This document shows positions 1-6,820 of a stretch of DNA of 17,846 nt, piece after piece. How positions within the stretch are numbered: position 1 is the first letter of the stretch; each line of letters starts with the position of its first letter. Under the pieces are notes generated by a model, which was not told the DNA's origin, did no database searches, and worked only from the letters and a program-made list of their open reading frames with translations. Origin of the DNA: JBKHDT01 sp049974825 (GTDB lineage Bacteria; Pseudomonadota; Gammaproteobacteria; Halothiobacillales; Halothiobacillaceae); the NCBI GenBank assembly GCA_049974825.1, contig JBNGDJ010000047.1, positions 1 through 17,846 of the forward strand, in the 5' to 3' direction. The translations under genes and the position numbers were made by a program.

Positions 1-80
1 ACGCGCGACTCGAAGGCGGACGGGCGACGGTCTTCGCGCGTAAACGCGCGACTCGGAGGTGGGCGCGACTCGAAGGCGAC
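1..80 (-). repeat. Palindromic repeat cluster, left end
   Basis: The cluster sits directly downstream of the minus-strand beta-helix gene. Reading the minus strand, copies follow the pattern CCTTCGAGT, then a hairpin, then AAGACCG. The complete hairpin is at 34-51: a 7-bp stem TCGCGCG/CGCGCGA around a TTTA loop (TAAA as printed on the plus strand). A half copy lacking its partner arm begins at base 1, so the window starts inside a hairpin. A further stem-less unit (CGACTCGAAGG as printed) lies at 66-76. Here the gene already ends at its own TGA, about 10 bases before the repeat, so this copy does not supply the stop. No U-tract follows the hairpin, so it is not an obvious terminator. Confidence 0.85.
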
Positions 81-85
81 GCTAA

Positions 86-3000
86 TCAGGGGATCACCAA
101 CTCAAGGTTCATACGGGCGTCGACGACATTGAAGAAGGTCTGCTCCACAATCCCGTTGGTGAAATGGGGGGCGGCGGGATCGGCGGCACGGAGGAGAACG
201 GTCACAGTGTTGGCTTCCGGAGTGAGCTGAAGGTGTTCGAACGCTTCAAGCAGGTCGATGGCAAAGCTGCCGCGGATATCGAACCCCGCAGGCAGCGTGT
301 CCACCACCTGCATGTCCACGCTGTTGATGCGGGCGTAGAGGTCCGCGTTATCGGCGACGGGGGCGGCGGCCGGTCCGACAAGGATATCGATGGCCCCGGG
401 AAATGGATTGGGACTGAGCCCCTGGCCGGTGGCATCGATGTTGAGGGTCCAGCTGTGGATCCGGTCAGCCGAATCGGCGACCTCGGTCATGTCAAAGATC
501 AAAACCAGGGCGAGTTCGGCGTTCAGGGCATTGTCGCCAACCTGAAGGCTCGAATTGCCGGCGTCGGTCCTGCGCAGATTGGAAAGCGGTCCACCGGGCG
601 TGCCGACAGCGCTGTTCACCCGCCCGCTCCAGTCCAGATTGCCGGCAACAGAGAGCGTTTCCAGATTCAACCCGGCATCAATGGTGACTGCATCCAGCGT
701 GGCGAAGCTGTTGCCCCCATCGAAGGAGATTTCCACACTGACGGGTTCCGGCGTGACGAGGTAGGGGATCAGAAACACCGCCTCGGCAAGATGGGTGGCA
801 ATATCATAGCGGTGCAGAAGGTTGTCTGAAAGGATCGATCCGTCCACCCGCAGCAGGGTGCCGTCCGGCAGATGCAGCGCTTGTGGCATTCCGGAGACTC
901 CGATGGCGGACCAGCCGGATACCGTCTCGAGGAATTGGCTGGAAAGCAGGGAGGGATCCGGGGACTTCCAGATCGCGCCGGCGACGGGAAATGTCCCGTC
1001 CGCGGAAACGGCGCCCTGCGGCGCATCCCCGAGGAGCGGGGATCCGGGAAGCGGCCGATAATCGAAGGCGGCGGCATTGAAGAAACGCGGATCGCCGAAC
1101 TCCGTGCCATAGATCGTCTCACCAAGGGTGAAGTTGTTGTCGAATGTCAACTGCCCACCGGAAGGCGCGGAAGTGTAACGGGAAAGGTAATCGTCACTGT
1201 AATTCGCGATGACGGAAACGCCGCCCACATTGACCTCGCTCCCGGCTATGGCAAGATTCCCGCCCACCGTATTGTTGAAGATATCGATGCCGGCATTCCC
1301 GAAATTGACCTGCGTGGGTTGCAGACCCCACATGTTGATGCCGTCCCATGTGGTGTTCCAGACCAAATTATGGTGTACCGACCCGTTGGATACGCCGGCA
1401 CCACCGCCCGAGTCGAAGCGGATGCCCATGCCGCCGTTCCATGTCTTCGGCCGATTCCGGTCCTCCACCGCGACATTGTCATGGACCATATTCCATGCGA
1501 CCTCCATGCCATCCATGTCGCCGCTTCCCCATGCGTTCATGGCGGCGATGTCGGTGACAATCATGCCGGCGAGGTAGGCGCGGTTGGAAAGATAGCGCGA
1601 GCCCGCCGCGGTGATGCTGATGTTCTGGCCACCGTTCATGAAGACGGTGTTGTTTTGAATGATAAGGTCCCGTCCGGGGCTGCGCGTGCTGATACCGGGG
1701 CCAAGGGTCCAGCCGACGACATTGTTTTCCACCACGGCACCGGGCCCGTAAACCGTGACGCCGGAGATGGAGGAACGGTGGACGAAGCTGTCGCGCAGGC
1801 TGACATCAACCCCGTCGAGGGTGACCGCGCCATCGGTCGATCCGGAGGCGAGCAAATAGACCCCCTCGACGGATATGGAGTCGAAATGCACATCCTCCGT
1901 GGTGGAAACCGTCTCCACCACGCCGCCGTCAAAGTGGATGTTGCGGACGCGCCAGTGACTGCTGCCCGAAACGCGGATCCCGTGGGAATAACGCTTCACC
2001 TCGACGGTGGTGTCGGCGGGGGTTTTCCCGTCCGGGAACTTCACGTAAAGGACGCCGTTCGGGCCGTCCCGTCCCGGAACGTCGTGGAGAAATTCGCCGG
2101 GCTGGTCGATGGCCACCTTGCGCCCGAGCAGCATGAAGATGTCGCCCTCGCTGGCGGCGTTCCAGTTCCCGCCGAAAGTTGTCTCGTTGTATCCAAATTC
2201 CACATACCCTGGCCCGGAAGCGGTCACGGTCGTGCTCCCGTCCGTCCAGCCCTTGCCGGGCAGATATAGCATGAGCGCTCCGTCCCATGCGCCGGACGGA
2301 TAGCCGTCGAGACCGGCGTTGAAATAGCGGGCGACCTTGTTTGCGCCATCCTCGGAAACGATCAGCGGCATGGTGGTGACCGCCCGGTCGCCGCGGAAGA
2401 AATCGAAGTTGTCGTCGACGTTCGGCCAGCGGGCGTCGATGCCGGTCTTCCCGTCGAGGCGCACGAGCAGGCGGTGGGCGACCGTGCCGAAGGCGGCGGT
2501 CAGCTGGATGCCGAAGATGTTGCCGCCCTCGTCGATCCACTGCCCGACCCCGTCCTGCCCCGCCGTGAGCGGCTGGTAGGCGGAGACCACGACGTGCTCG
2601 GGTGGCCCGCCCGCAGGCCTGTGGGCCTCGAGGGTGATTGGAAAGTACGGTTCCCCGGAGGATCGCGGAATCAGCTGCTCACGGTAGGTTCCCTCGCGGA
2701 CACGTATCGTGTCATTGGCGTTTGCCACAGAAAGCGCCATGCCGATGGTGGCGAACGGGTCGTCGATCGTCCCGCTTGCCGCGTCGCTACCGTTTTCAGC
2801 AACATAATAAACGGAGCGTGCCGGGGTCACCCGCCACTGTCCATTCATCCACCACCAGCCGGGTGCCTCCGCCCCGCCGGGATAGATCCATTCCGCAATG
2901 AGCGGCGCATAATCCCAGCCGCCGGCCTGCCGCTGCCGATGCTGCCAACCCAGACCGTAGGCGCAGGCGTACCACCAGAACCCCTCCGTTTCGCCCAGGC

Positions 3001-3148
3001 CGGCGGGCGCGTACAACCAGCCGTGCTCCAGCGAATAATGAAAGGGCGCGGCGGAATCCTCCATCAGCCCGAGGGACCCGTTGTTCCAAGCCCCTTGCAG
3101 GCACAGTGCGGGGACCGAGAAGGCGGCCAGCAGCAACGGCAGCTTCAT
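86..3148 (-). CDS. Secreted right-handed beta-helix protein, candidate polysaccharide-active enzyme
   Basis: The 1020-residue product starts with a signal peptide (about residues 1-19, MKLPLLLAAFSVPALCLQG). Residues 40-105 are rich in Trp and Tyr. From residue 113 a parallel beta-helix begins with YYVAENGSDAASGT and DTIRVREGTYRE, the entry motif of many beta-helix lyases and hydrolases; the coil repeats run to about residue 700. Landmarks shared with the plus-strand paralogue at 10886 are ARWPN (239-243), QPGEF...LYVKFPDG (349-374), GIRFDSGG (575-582), HHNLV (592-596) and GINMWG (603-608). Residues 840-1020 form a beta-rich module related to the triplicated module of the protein at 6821-10741. 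The start codon lies 4 bp after the preceding gene's stop, so the two are surely co-transcribed. The arrangement recalls beta-helix glycosidases such as GH141 or GH120, or polysaccharide lyases, but the family and substrate cannot be fixed by eye. Confidence 0.85.
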   Translation of the reverse strand: MKLPLLLAAFSVPALCLQGAWNNGSLGLMEDSAAPFHYSLEHGWLYAPAGLGETEGFWWYACAYGLGWQHRQRQAGGWDYAPLIAEWIYPGGAEAPGWWWMNGQWRVTPARSVYYVAENGSDAASGTIDDPFATIGMALSVANANDTIRVREGTYREQLIPRSSGEPYFPITLEAHRPAGGPPEHVVVSAYQPLTAGQDGVGQWIDEGGNIFGIQLTAAFGTVAHRLLVRLDGKTGIDARWPNVDDNFDFFRGDRAVTTMPLIVSEDGANKVARYFNAGLDGYPSGAWDGALMLYLPGKGWTDGSTTVTASGPGYVEFGYNETTFGGNWNAASEGDIFMLLGRKVAIDQPGEFLHDVPGRDGPNGVLYVKFPDGKTPADTTVEVKRYSHGIRVSGSSHWRVRNIHFDGGVVETVSTTEDVHFDSISVEGVYLLASGSTDGAVTLDGVDVSLRDSFVHRSSISGVTVYGPGAVVENNVVGWTLGPGISTRSPGRDLIIQNNTVFMNGGQNISITAAGSRYLSNRAYLAGMIVTDIAAMNAWGSGDMDGMEVAWNMVHDNVAVEDRNRPKTWNGGMGIRFDSGGGAGVSNGSVHHNLVWNTTWDGINMWGLQPTQVNFGNAGIDIFNNTVGGNLAIAGSEVNVGGVSVIANYSDDYLSRYTSAPSGGQLTFDNNFTLGETIYGTEFGDPRFFNAAAFDYRPLPGSPLLGDAPQGAVSADGTFPVAGAIWKSPDPSLLSSQFLETVSGWSAIGVSGMPQALHLPDGTLLRVDGSILSDNLLHRYDIATHLAEAVFLIPYLVTPEPVSVEISFDGGNSFATLDAVTIDAGLNLETLSVAGNLDWSGRVNSAVGTPGGPLSNLRRTDAGNSSLQVGDNALNAELALVLIFDMTEVADSADRIHSWTLNIDATGQGLSPNPFPGAIDILVGPAAAPVADNADLYARINSVDMQVVDTLPAGFDIRGSFAIDLLEAFEHLQLTPEANTVTVLLRAADPAAPHFTNGIVEQTFFNVVDARMNLELVIP

Positions 3149-3152
3149 GGTG

Positions 3153-4067
3153 CTACTTGCTTATGAAAATCCACGCGTCGCCGCCGGAATACACGTAGGC
3201 GCCAAGTTCGGACACGTACACCCAAGGATAATGCTTGAGGTACACCCAGCCCAGCCATGCGCCGGTGTCCGCGTAGAAATCCTCGATGGGGTAGTCGTTG
3301 AACGGCCCGTAGTCGACCGGCTGCTCGTCGAAGGAAAGCGTGAAGAAGGACTGCTCGGCGGCGAGAATGGTCATGCGCCCGAGATCGGCGAAGCCGACCG
3401 GGATCTCGGCCGGGTCAAAGTCGTCGAACTCGGTCTGCAGCAGGCCCATGGCGAAGGACTTGCCGGAAGTGATCTGGCCGGCGGAAAGGGCGTCCTTGAC
3501 GGCCTGGGTGATGTCGATCTCGATGGTCATGTGCTCGCGGGCAAGGGATTCGGTGCCCCAGTTGGCCTCCGGATTCGTGAAGGGTGTCTCACGGGCGATA
3601 TCCCCGACTTTGACCGCGCCGGGATAGTCCTCGAACGTGTACTGCAGCCAGGTGGGAGTGGAGCCTTCCTGTACGGTCAGGTCGGGAACGAAGTAAACGC
3701 CGACATCGGCCCCGCCATCGGCGCTGTAAACCGCGTTCGTGTCCTGCTTCCAGACAATGCCGGTTGTCCAGGTGATCTTGGTGGCCTGTTCCAGCTTATT
3801 CAACGAGATGAAGGTATCGTTGCCCAGCCCGTATGCCTGGTCGACTCCCATGCGGACGAATCCACGCCATGGGTAACCGCCCGCGGAGTAGCCAATGATT
3901 AACGTCATCCGCCACTGCTGCAGGTCGATGTCGTCAAGGAATTCCCCGATGCGCAAACGGGACGAACTGAAGGGTCCGGCCACGTAGTCTTCGGGGGCCT
4001 GCGCCGGCAGCGCGGAGGACAGGAGGACGCCCGCAAGGGAGGTCAGGAGGATTGCTGTTATTTTCAT
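3153..4067 (-). CDS. Small secreted protein with Trp/Tyr-rich C-terminus
   Basis: I do not recognise a named family. The 304-residue product has a clear signal peptide (MKITAILLTSLAGVLLSS, cleavage near the PAQA at about 21-24). I chose the ATG at 4067; a GTG three codons upstream is possible, but only the ATG places the lysine directly before the hydrophobic core. The body is predicted beta-rich, with segments (RLRIGEF, DITQAVKDAL, a late LGRMTILA strand) that faintly recall the DNRLRE-like beta-sandwich modules elsewhere in the window. The last 40 residues contain GAWLGWVYLKHYPWVY and a YVYSGG-WIF tail, a motif style common at the ends of exported verrucomicrobial proteins. It lies 41 bp after the receptor gene and 4 bp before the beta-helix gene, so it probably works with them outside the cytoplasmic membrane, perhaps in glycan binding. 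Confidence 0.75.
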   Translation of the reverse strand: MKITAILLTSLAGVLLSSALPAQAPEDYVAGPFSSSRLRIGEFLDDIDLQQWRMTLIIGYSAGGYPWRGFVRMGVDQAYGLGNDTFISLNKLEQATKITWTTGIVWKQDTNAVYSADGGADVGVYFVPDLTVQEGSTPTWLQYTFEDYPGAVKVGDIARETPFTNPEANWGTESLAREHMTIEIDITQAVKDALSAGQITSGKSFAMGLLQTEFDDFDPAEIPVGFADLGRMTILAAEQSFFTLSFDEQPVDYGPFNDYPIEDFYADTGAWLGWVYLKHYPWVYVSELGAYVYSGGDAWIFISK

Positions 4068-4108
4068 GATGAACACACTGGGGTTTGGGTTGTTTTGAAT
4101 TTATTTTT

Positions 4109-6436
4109 TTACCATTTTACACGAAGGGAAAGCATCCAGCGCAGCGGATCGGCTGGAACAGCATTCGGTTGAAAATACACCTCGTCGAGCAGGTTTTTAA
4201 TGTTCAACTGGACCGTGTAATCGGTCTCACCCCGGCGGAAGGTGTAACTTGAGAAGAAATCCACCTGCGTGTAGCCGTCGAGGAACAGCTCGCGATTGCC
4301 GCCGGAGCCGAGGAATTCCGTCAGATACTGGACCCCGCCGCCGATGGCGAAGGTGCTGTCCCTGCCGACCGGAATACTGTAGCGTCCCCACAGGGTCACC
4401 TGATGCTCGGGCACGCCGGTGCGCGGCTGGCCATTCTCAACAATGGTGTAGCTGCCGTCGTCGTTTTCCACTACCGAGTCGCGGGTCGTCTCAAGATAGG
4501 CATAACCCAACTTCACCTGCAGGCGTTCGAGGGGCTCCATGACAAGGTCCACTTCCACGCCCTCAGAATAGGTGGTGAGAGGGACCGTCTCCCTGAAGAC
4601 GTCGTTGTCGCCCTCCCCGTAGCGGATGGTCGCGTTGCCCTTCTCGTTGTTGTTCTGTAGTTGAAAGTACGATACCGTCCCGTTGAGGCGCCCGTCAAAC
4701 AGGTCGAGTTTGAAGCCGACCTCCTTTCCCACTCCCTGCTGGGCGTCGAGGAAAAACAGGGTCCCGACTTCGGGGTTGTCCGGATCGAACTTTCTACCCG
4801 CCTCGCGCTGCGGCTTGAAGGACTCGCTGTAGAGTGCATAGACCGAGAAGACGTCGTTGAAGGTGTAGAGCACCCCCCCCTGCGGCGTCCATGCCTCGTT
4901 CTCCTGGATCTCATCGGAGGCAAGGCCGAGCGGCGTCTCCACGAACCACTGCTCCTGCCAGTCATAGCGGATGCCCCAGAGAAGCTTTAGGCGCTCATCG
5001 AATGCGTAAATGAGGTCAGACAGGTAGAAGGCGTACTGCTCGCGGTCGCGGTAGTCGTAGATGCTGGGGTCGACCAGCGGCAGCGGCTCGTGCTGAAGGA
5101 TGCGCTCGGGCGAGAAGAACGCCAACTCCGGCGGGTACTGAGCGGGGAATGTCGCAAGGTCGCGCACGAAGAAGATCTCGGCGCGGTCCATGCGGTCCGG
5201 ATAATCCGCCCGGAATTCGCTGGTCCAGTACTCGGCGCCGAGCAGCAGCGTGTTGCGCATTCCCAGCACGGAGAAGGTCCCGGTCAGCTCCGCCTGGTTG
5301 ACCCATTCCTTGTTGTTGAAGATGTTGGCCATACGGGCCATCGTGATCACCTCGCGCGAGAATGCCAGGCGGTTCGGGTATTGGGCGCGGTAGAGATTGG
5401 ACGGTTCCGTGTAATTCGAGGTCAAGCGGATCGTCCAGTCCGGATTGATCTGGTGCTTGAACTCAAGCGACAAAATCTCCGTCTCGACCAGCCGGATGTT
5501 GTCCCATGAGTTAATGTTCAGACTGACCGGCCAGTTCAGGTCGACCGCGTCGGTACTGGTCTGCTTGACCGTGAAGCCGCCACCGAGCTCCGCGGGAATG
5601 CGGTAGGCGCCCACGTAGGGGGTTCGCCAGGCCAGCTGGTTTTTGAAATCCCCCTCAGGCAGGGCGTTCCAGAACTCCCATGATTCGGTGTTGTAGGTGG
5701 GATGCCCGGCGTAGCCGCGGCCGTTGTCCTTGAGGTACTCGTACTGGATGAAAAGATTTGTCCCCTTGCGCGGGATCCACTCCAGTGCCGGGGAGATGAA
5801 AAACTTGTCCGAGTCGGTGTAGGTGCGCCAACCGTCATAGGATTCATAAGAGGTATCCAGGCGCACGTTGAGCCGGTCCTTGATCACGGGGGTGCTCATC
5901 TCCAGCTCGCCTCGAAAATAGCCGTAGTTGCCGGCCGTTGCCTGCACCCGGTAAAGCGGTTCGGCCAAGGGTCGCTTGGTGATGTAATTGATGATCCCGC
6001 CGGGTTGTGTCTCGCCGTACAAAAGCGAAGCCGGGCCCTTGATCACTTCCACCCGCGAGGTGTTGGTCAGGTCCTGCCCGTACAGGATCTCGATCCCGTT
6101 GCGCTTCACGCGCTGCACCGCAAACCCGCGCACGTTGAAATTCCCCTGCTCGCGCTGGTTGCCCACCGAGGTCACCCCCGCCGAGAACTTGATCGCGTCC
6201 TCAAGGACGTACGAGAAGGTATCCTCGAGCAGCTCCTCGTTGATCACCTGCAGGTTCAACGGGATTTCCTTGATCGGCACACTGAAGCGCGTGCCGCCAA
6301 TCGAGTTCAGGACTTTGTAGCCCTCATCCCCGCTGGTGTCCACCACGAAGGGGTCCAGCTCGTACACCGGGCCGGCGTCCTGCGCAAATCCGGCCAGCGG
6401 GGATGCCAGCACAGCAAACAATAAGGTTGATTTCAC
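4109..6436 (-). CDS. TonB-dependent outer-membrane receptor
   Basis: The product imports a ligand across the outer membrane using TonB energy. The preferred start is the GTG at 6436, which gives a 775-residue protein opening with a signal peptide (VKSTLLFAVLASPLAGFAQ). The open frame extends to a TTG at 6538, but the extra 34 residues are basic and look non-coding. After the signal comes YELDPFVVDTS, a verrucomicrobial receptor hallmark that may serve as the TonB box. The plug domain follows (GTRFSVPIKEIPLNLQVI, NFNVRGF, RVEVIKGPASLLYGETQPGG, INYITKRP) and then a large beta-barrel ending in the aromatic residue of RVKW, as outer-membrane proteins usually do. The plug resembles siderophore-type receptors, yet the neighbours are secreted glycan-type proteins, so oligosaccharide uptake is the contextual guess. 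It is the first gene of a three-gene minus-strand operon. No SusD-like partner is present. Confidence 0.9.
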   Translation of the reverse strand: MKSTLLFAVLASPLAGFAQDAGPVYELDPFVVDTSGDEGYKVLNSIGGTRFSVPIKEIPLNLQVINEELLEDTFSYVLEDAIKFSAGVTSVGNQREQGNFNVRGFAVQRVKRNGIEILYGQDLTNTSRVEVIKGPASLLYGETQPGGIINYITKRPLAEPLYRVQATAGNYGYFRGELEMSTPVIKDRLNVRLDTSYESYDGWRTYTDSDKFFISPALEWIPRKGTNLFIQYEYLKDNGRGYAGHPTYNTESWEFWNALPEGDFKNQLAWRTPYVGAYRIPAELGGGFTVKQTSTDAVDLNWPVSLNINSWDNIRLVETEILSLEFKHQINPDWTIRLTSNYTEPSNLYRAQYPNRLAFSREVITMARMANIFNNKEWVNQAELTGTFSVLGMRNTLLLGAEYWTSEFRADYPDRMDRAEIFFVRDLATFPAQYPPELAFFSPERILQHEPLPLVDPSIYDYRDREQYAFYLSDLIYAFDERLKLLWGIRYDWQEQWFVETPLGLASDEIQENEAWTPQGGVLYTFNDVFSVYALYSESFKPQREAGRKFDPDNPEVGTLFFLDAQQGVGKEVGFKLDLFDGRLNGTVSYFQLQNNNEKGNATIRYGEGDNDVFRETVPLTTYSEGVEVDLVMEPLERLQVKLGYAYLETTRDSVVENDDGSYTIVENGQPRTGVPEHQVTLWGRYSIPVGRDSTFAIGGGVQYLTEFLGSGGNRELFLDGYTQVDFFSSYTFRRGETDYTVQLNIKNLLDEVYFQPNAVPADPLRWMLSLRVKW

Positions 6437-6559
6437 GTTGATGATTATCGGGGAAGCAATTGGGGTGGGTGACCGTCCAGAAAGTGGGTTGGACAAACCG
6501 ATTCTTTTTAAGTTCCTCCACTTTTTGCCCGATTTCAAGCCGCGTCACCCGCGCCGCGT

Positions 6560-6571
6560 TGCAACGTTGCA
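6560..6571. promoter_or_regulatory. Operator-like 12-bp palindrome upstream of receptor operon
   Basis: TGCAACGTTGCA is a perfect palindrome with a central CG, the general shape of LacI-family operators. It lies about 124-135 bp upstream of the chosen receptor start. A 12-bp perfect palindrome is expected by chance about once per 4 kb, so the position and the central CG are the only support. It is not part of the neighbouring repeat family. Confidence 0.3.
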
Positions 6572-6579
6572 GAGCGACT

Positions 6580-6720
6580 GCTTCGAGCCGTCCGTCGCCT
6601 TCGAGTCGTCCGTCGCCTTCGAGTCGTCCGTTCACGGACGAAGGCCGTCGCGCCCCCGGGCCCGGGTCTTCGCGCGTGAACGCGCGACTCGAAGGAGCCG
6701 GTGAACGCGCGACTCGAAGG
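6580..6720. repeat. Palindromic repeat cluster with two opposed elements
   Basis: The plus-oriented half has about 18-bp units (GCCTTCGAGTCGTCCGTC at 6597-6614, flanked by related units from 6580 and at 6615) leading into a hairpin at 6624-6641: TCGTCCG, loop TTCA, CGGACGA. The minus-oriented half has a hairpin at 6670-6687 (TCGCGCG/CGCGCGA, loop TTCA on the minus strand) followed by CTCGAAGG and a second half copy at 6701-6720. The two elements meet at the palindrome CCCGGGCCCGGG (6655-6666). The first hairpin differs from the standard stem by two changes that are matched on the other arm, so pairing is kept. Confidence 0.85.
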
Positions 6721-6732
6721 AGTGAAAGAAGG

Positions 6733-6765
6733 CGCCCCGGTCCTGCGGAAGGCGGGACCGGGGCG
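6733..6765 (-). terminator. Second terminator hairpin for the modular secreted protein gene
   Basis: This is a perfect 11-bp GC-rich stem (CGCCCCGGTCC at 6733-6743 pairing with GGACCGGGGCG at 6755-6765) around an 11-base loop. On the minus strand it is followed by the pyrimidine-rich CCTTCTTTCACTCC. It lies 56 bp beyond the stop codon of the gene and just past the first hairpin. The T content is modest, so it may only back up the first terminator. Confidence 0.6.
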
Positions 6766-6778
6766 GTTCAGAAAACAA

Positions 6779-6811
6779 CCCTTCCCGGGGAGGGAAACCT
6801 CCCGGGAAGGG
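6779..6811 (-). terminator. Rho-independent terminator of the modular secreted protein gene
   Basis: The stem CCCTTCCCGGGAGG pairs with CCTCCCCGGGAAGGG on the minus strand, 14 bp with one bulged C, around a TTTC loop. It is followed by TTGTTTTCT, a good T-rich tail. It begins 9 bp after the stop codon of the minus-strand gene, the usual place for an intrinsic terminator. Confidence 0.8.
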
Positions 6812-6820
6812 CGGGTGGAA

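Larger units (their letters stand above)
6437..6820. other. 384-bp non-coding region between receptor operon and modular protein gene
   Basis: No credible gene lies here. In minus-strand order it holds two hairpin terminators closing the gene at 6821-10741, a cluster of palindromic repeats, a 12-bp palindrome at 6560-6571, and then the leader of the receptor gene. The promoter of the receptor operon should lie between about 6440 and 6560. On the minus strand a TTGAAA at 6533-6538 is followed by an A-rich stretch, but I see no well-spaced -35/-10 pair. Short open frames through the repeats encode RLEGDGRLEGDG-like runs and are repeat read-through, not genes. Confidence 0.7.

Noticed and set aside
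34..51. Intrinsic terminators formed by the repeat hairpins
   Set aside because: The stems are followed by AAGACCG, not by a T-rich tail; the clear terminators are the separate hairpins at 6733 and 6779.
872..2269. A 465-codon plus-strand open frame opposite the first beta-helix gene
   Set aside because: No recognisable motif or start signal, and the minus strand encodes a coherent paralogous protein with shared landmarks.
6324..6704. Short open frames through the 6.6 kb repeats encoding RLEGDG-type runs
   Set aside because: These peptides are translations of the tandem repeat and overlap the receptor's coding region or leader on either strand.
6580..6720. CRISPR array
   Set aside because: The spacing is irregular, the repeats occur in opposite orientations, there are no unique spacers of constant length, and no cas genes are present.
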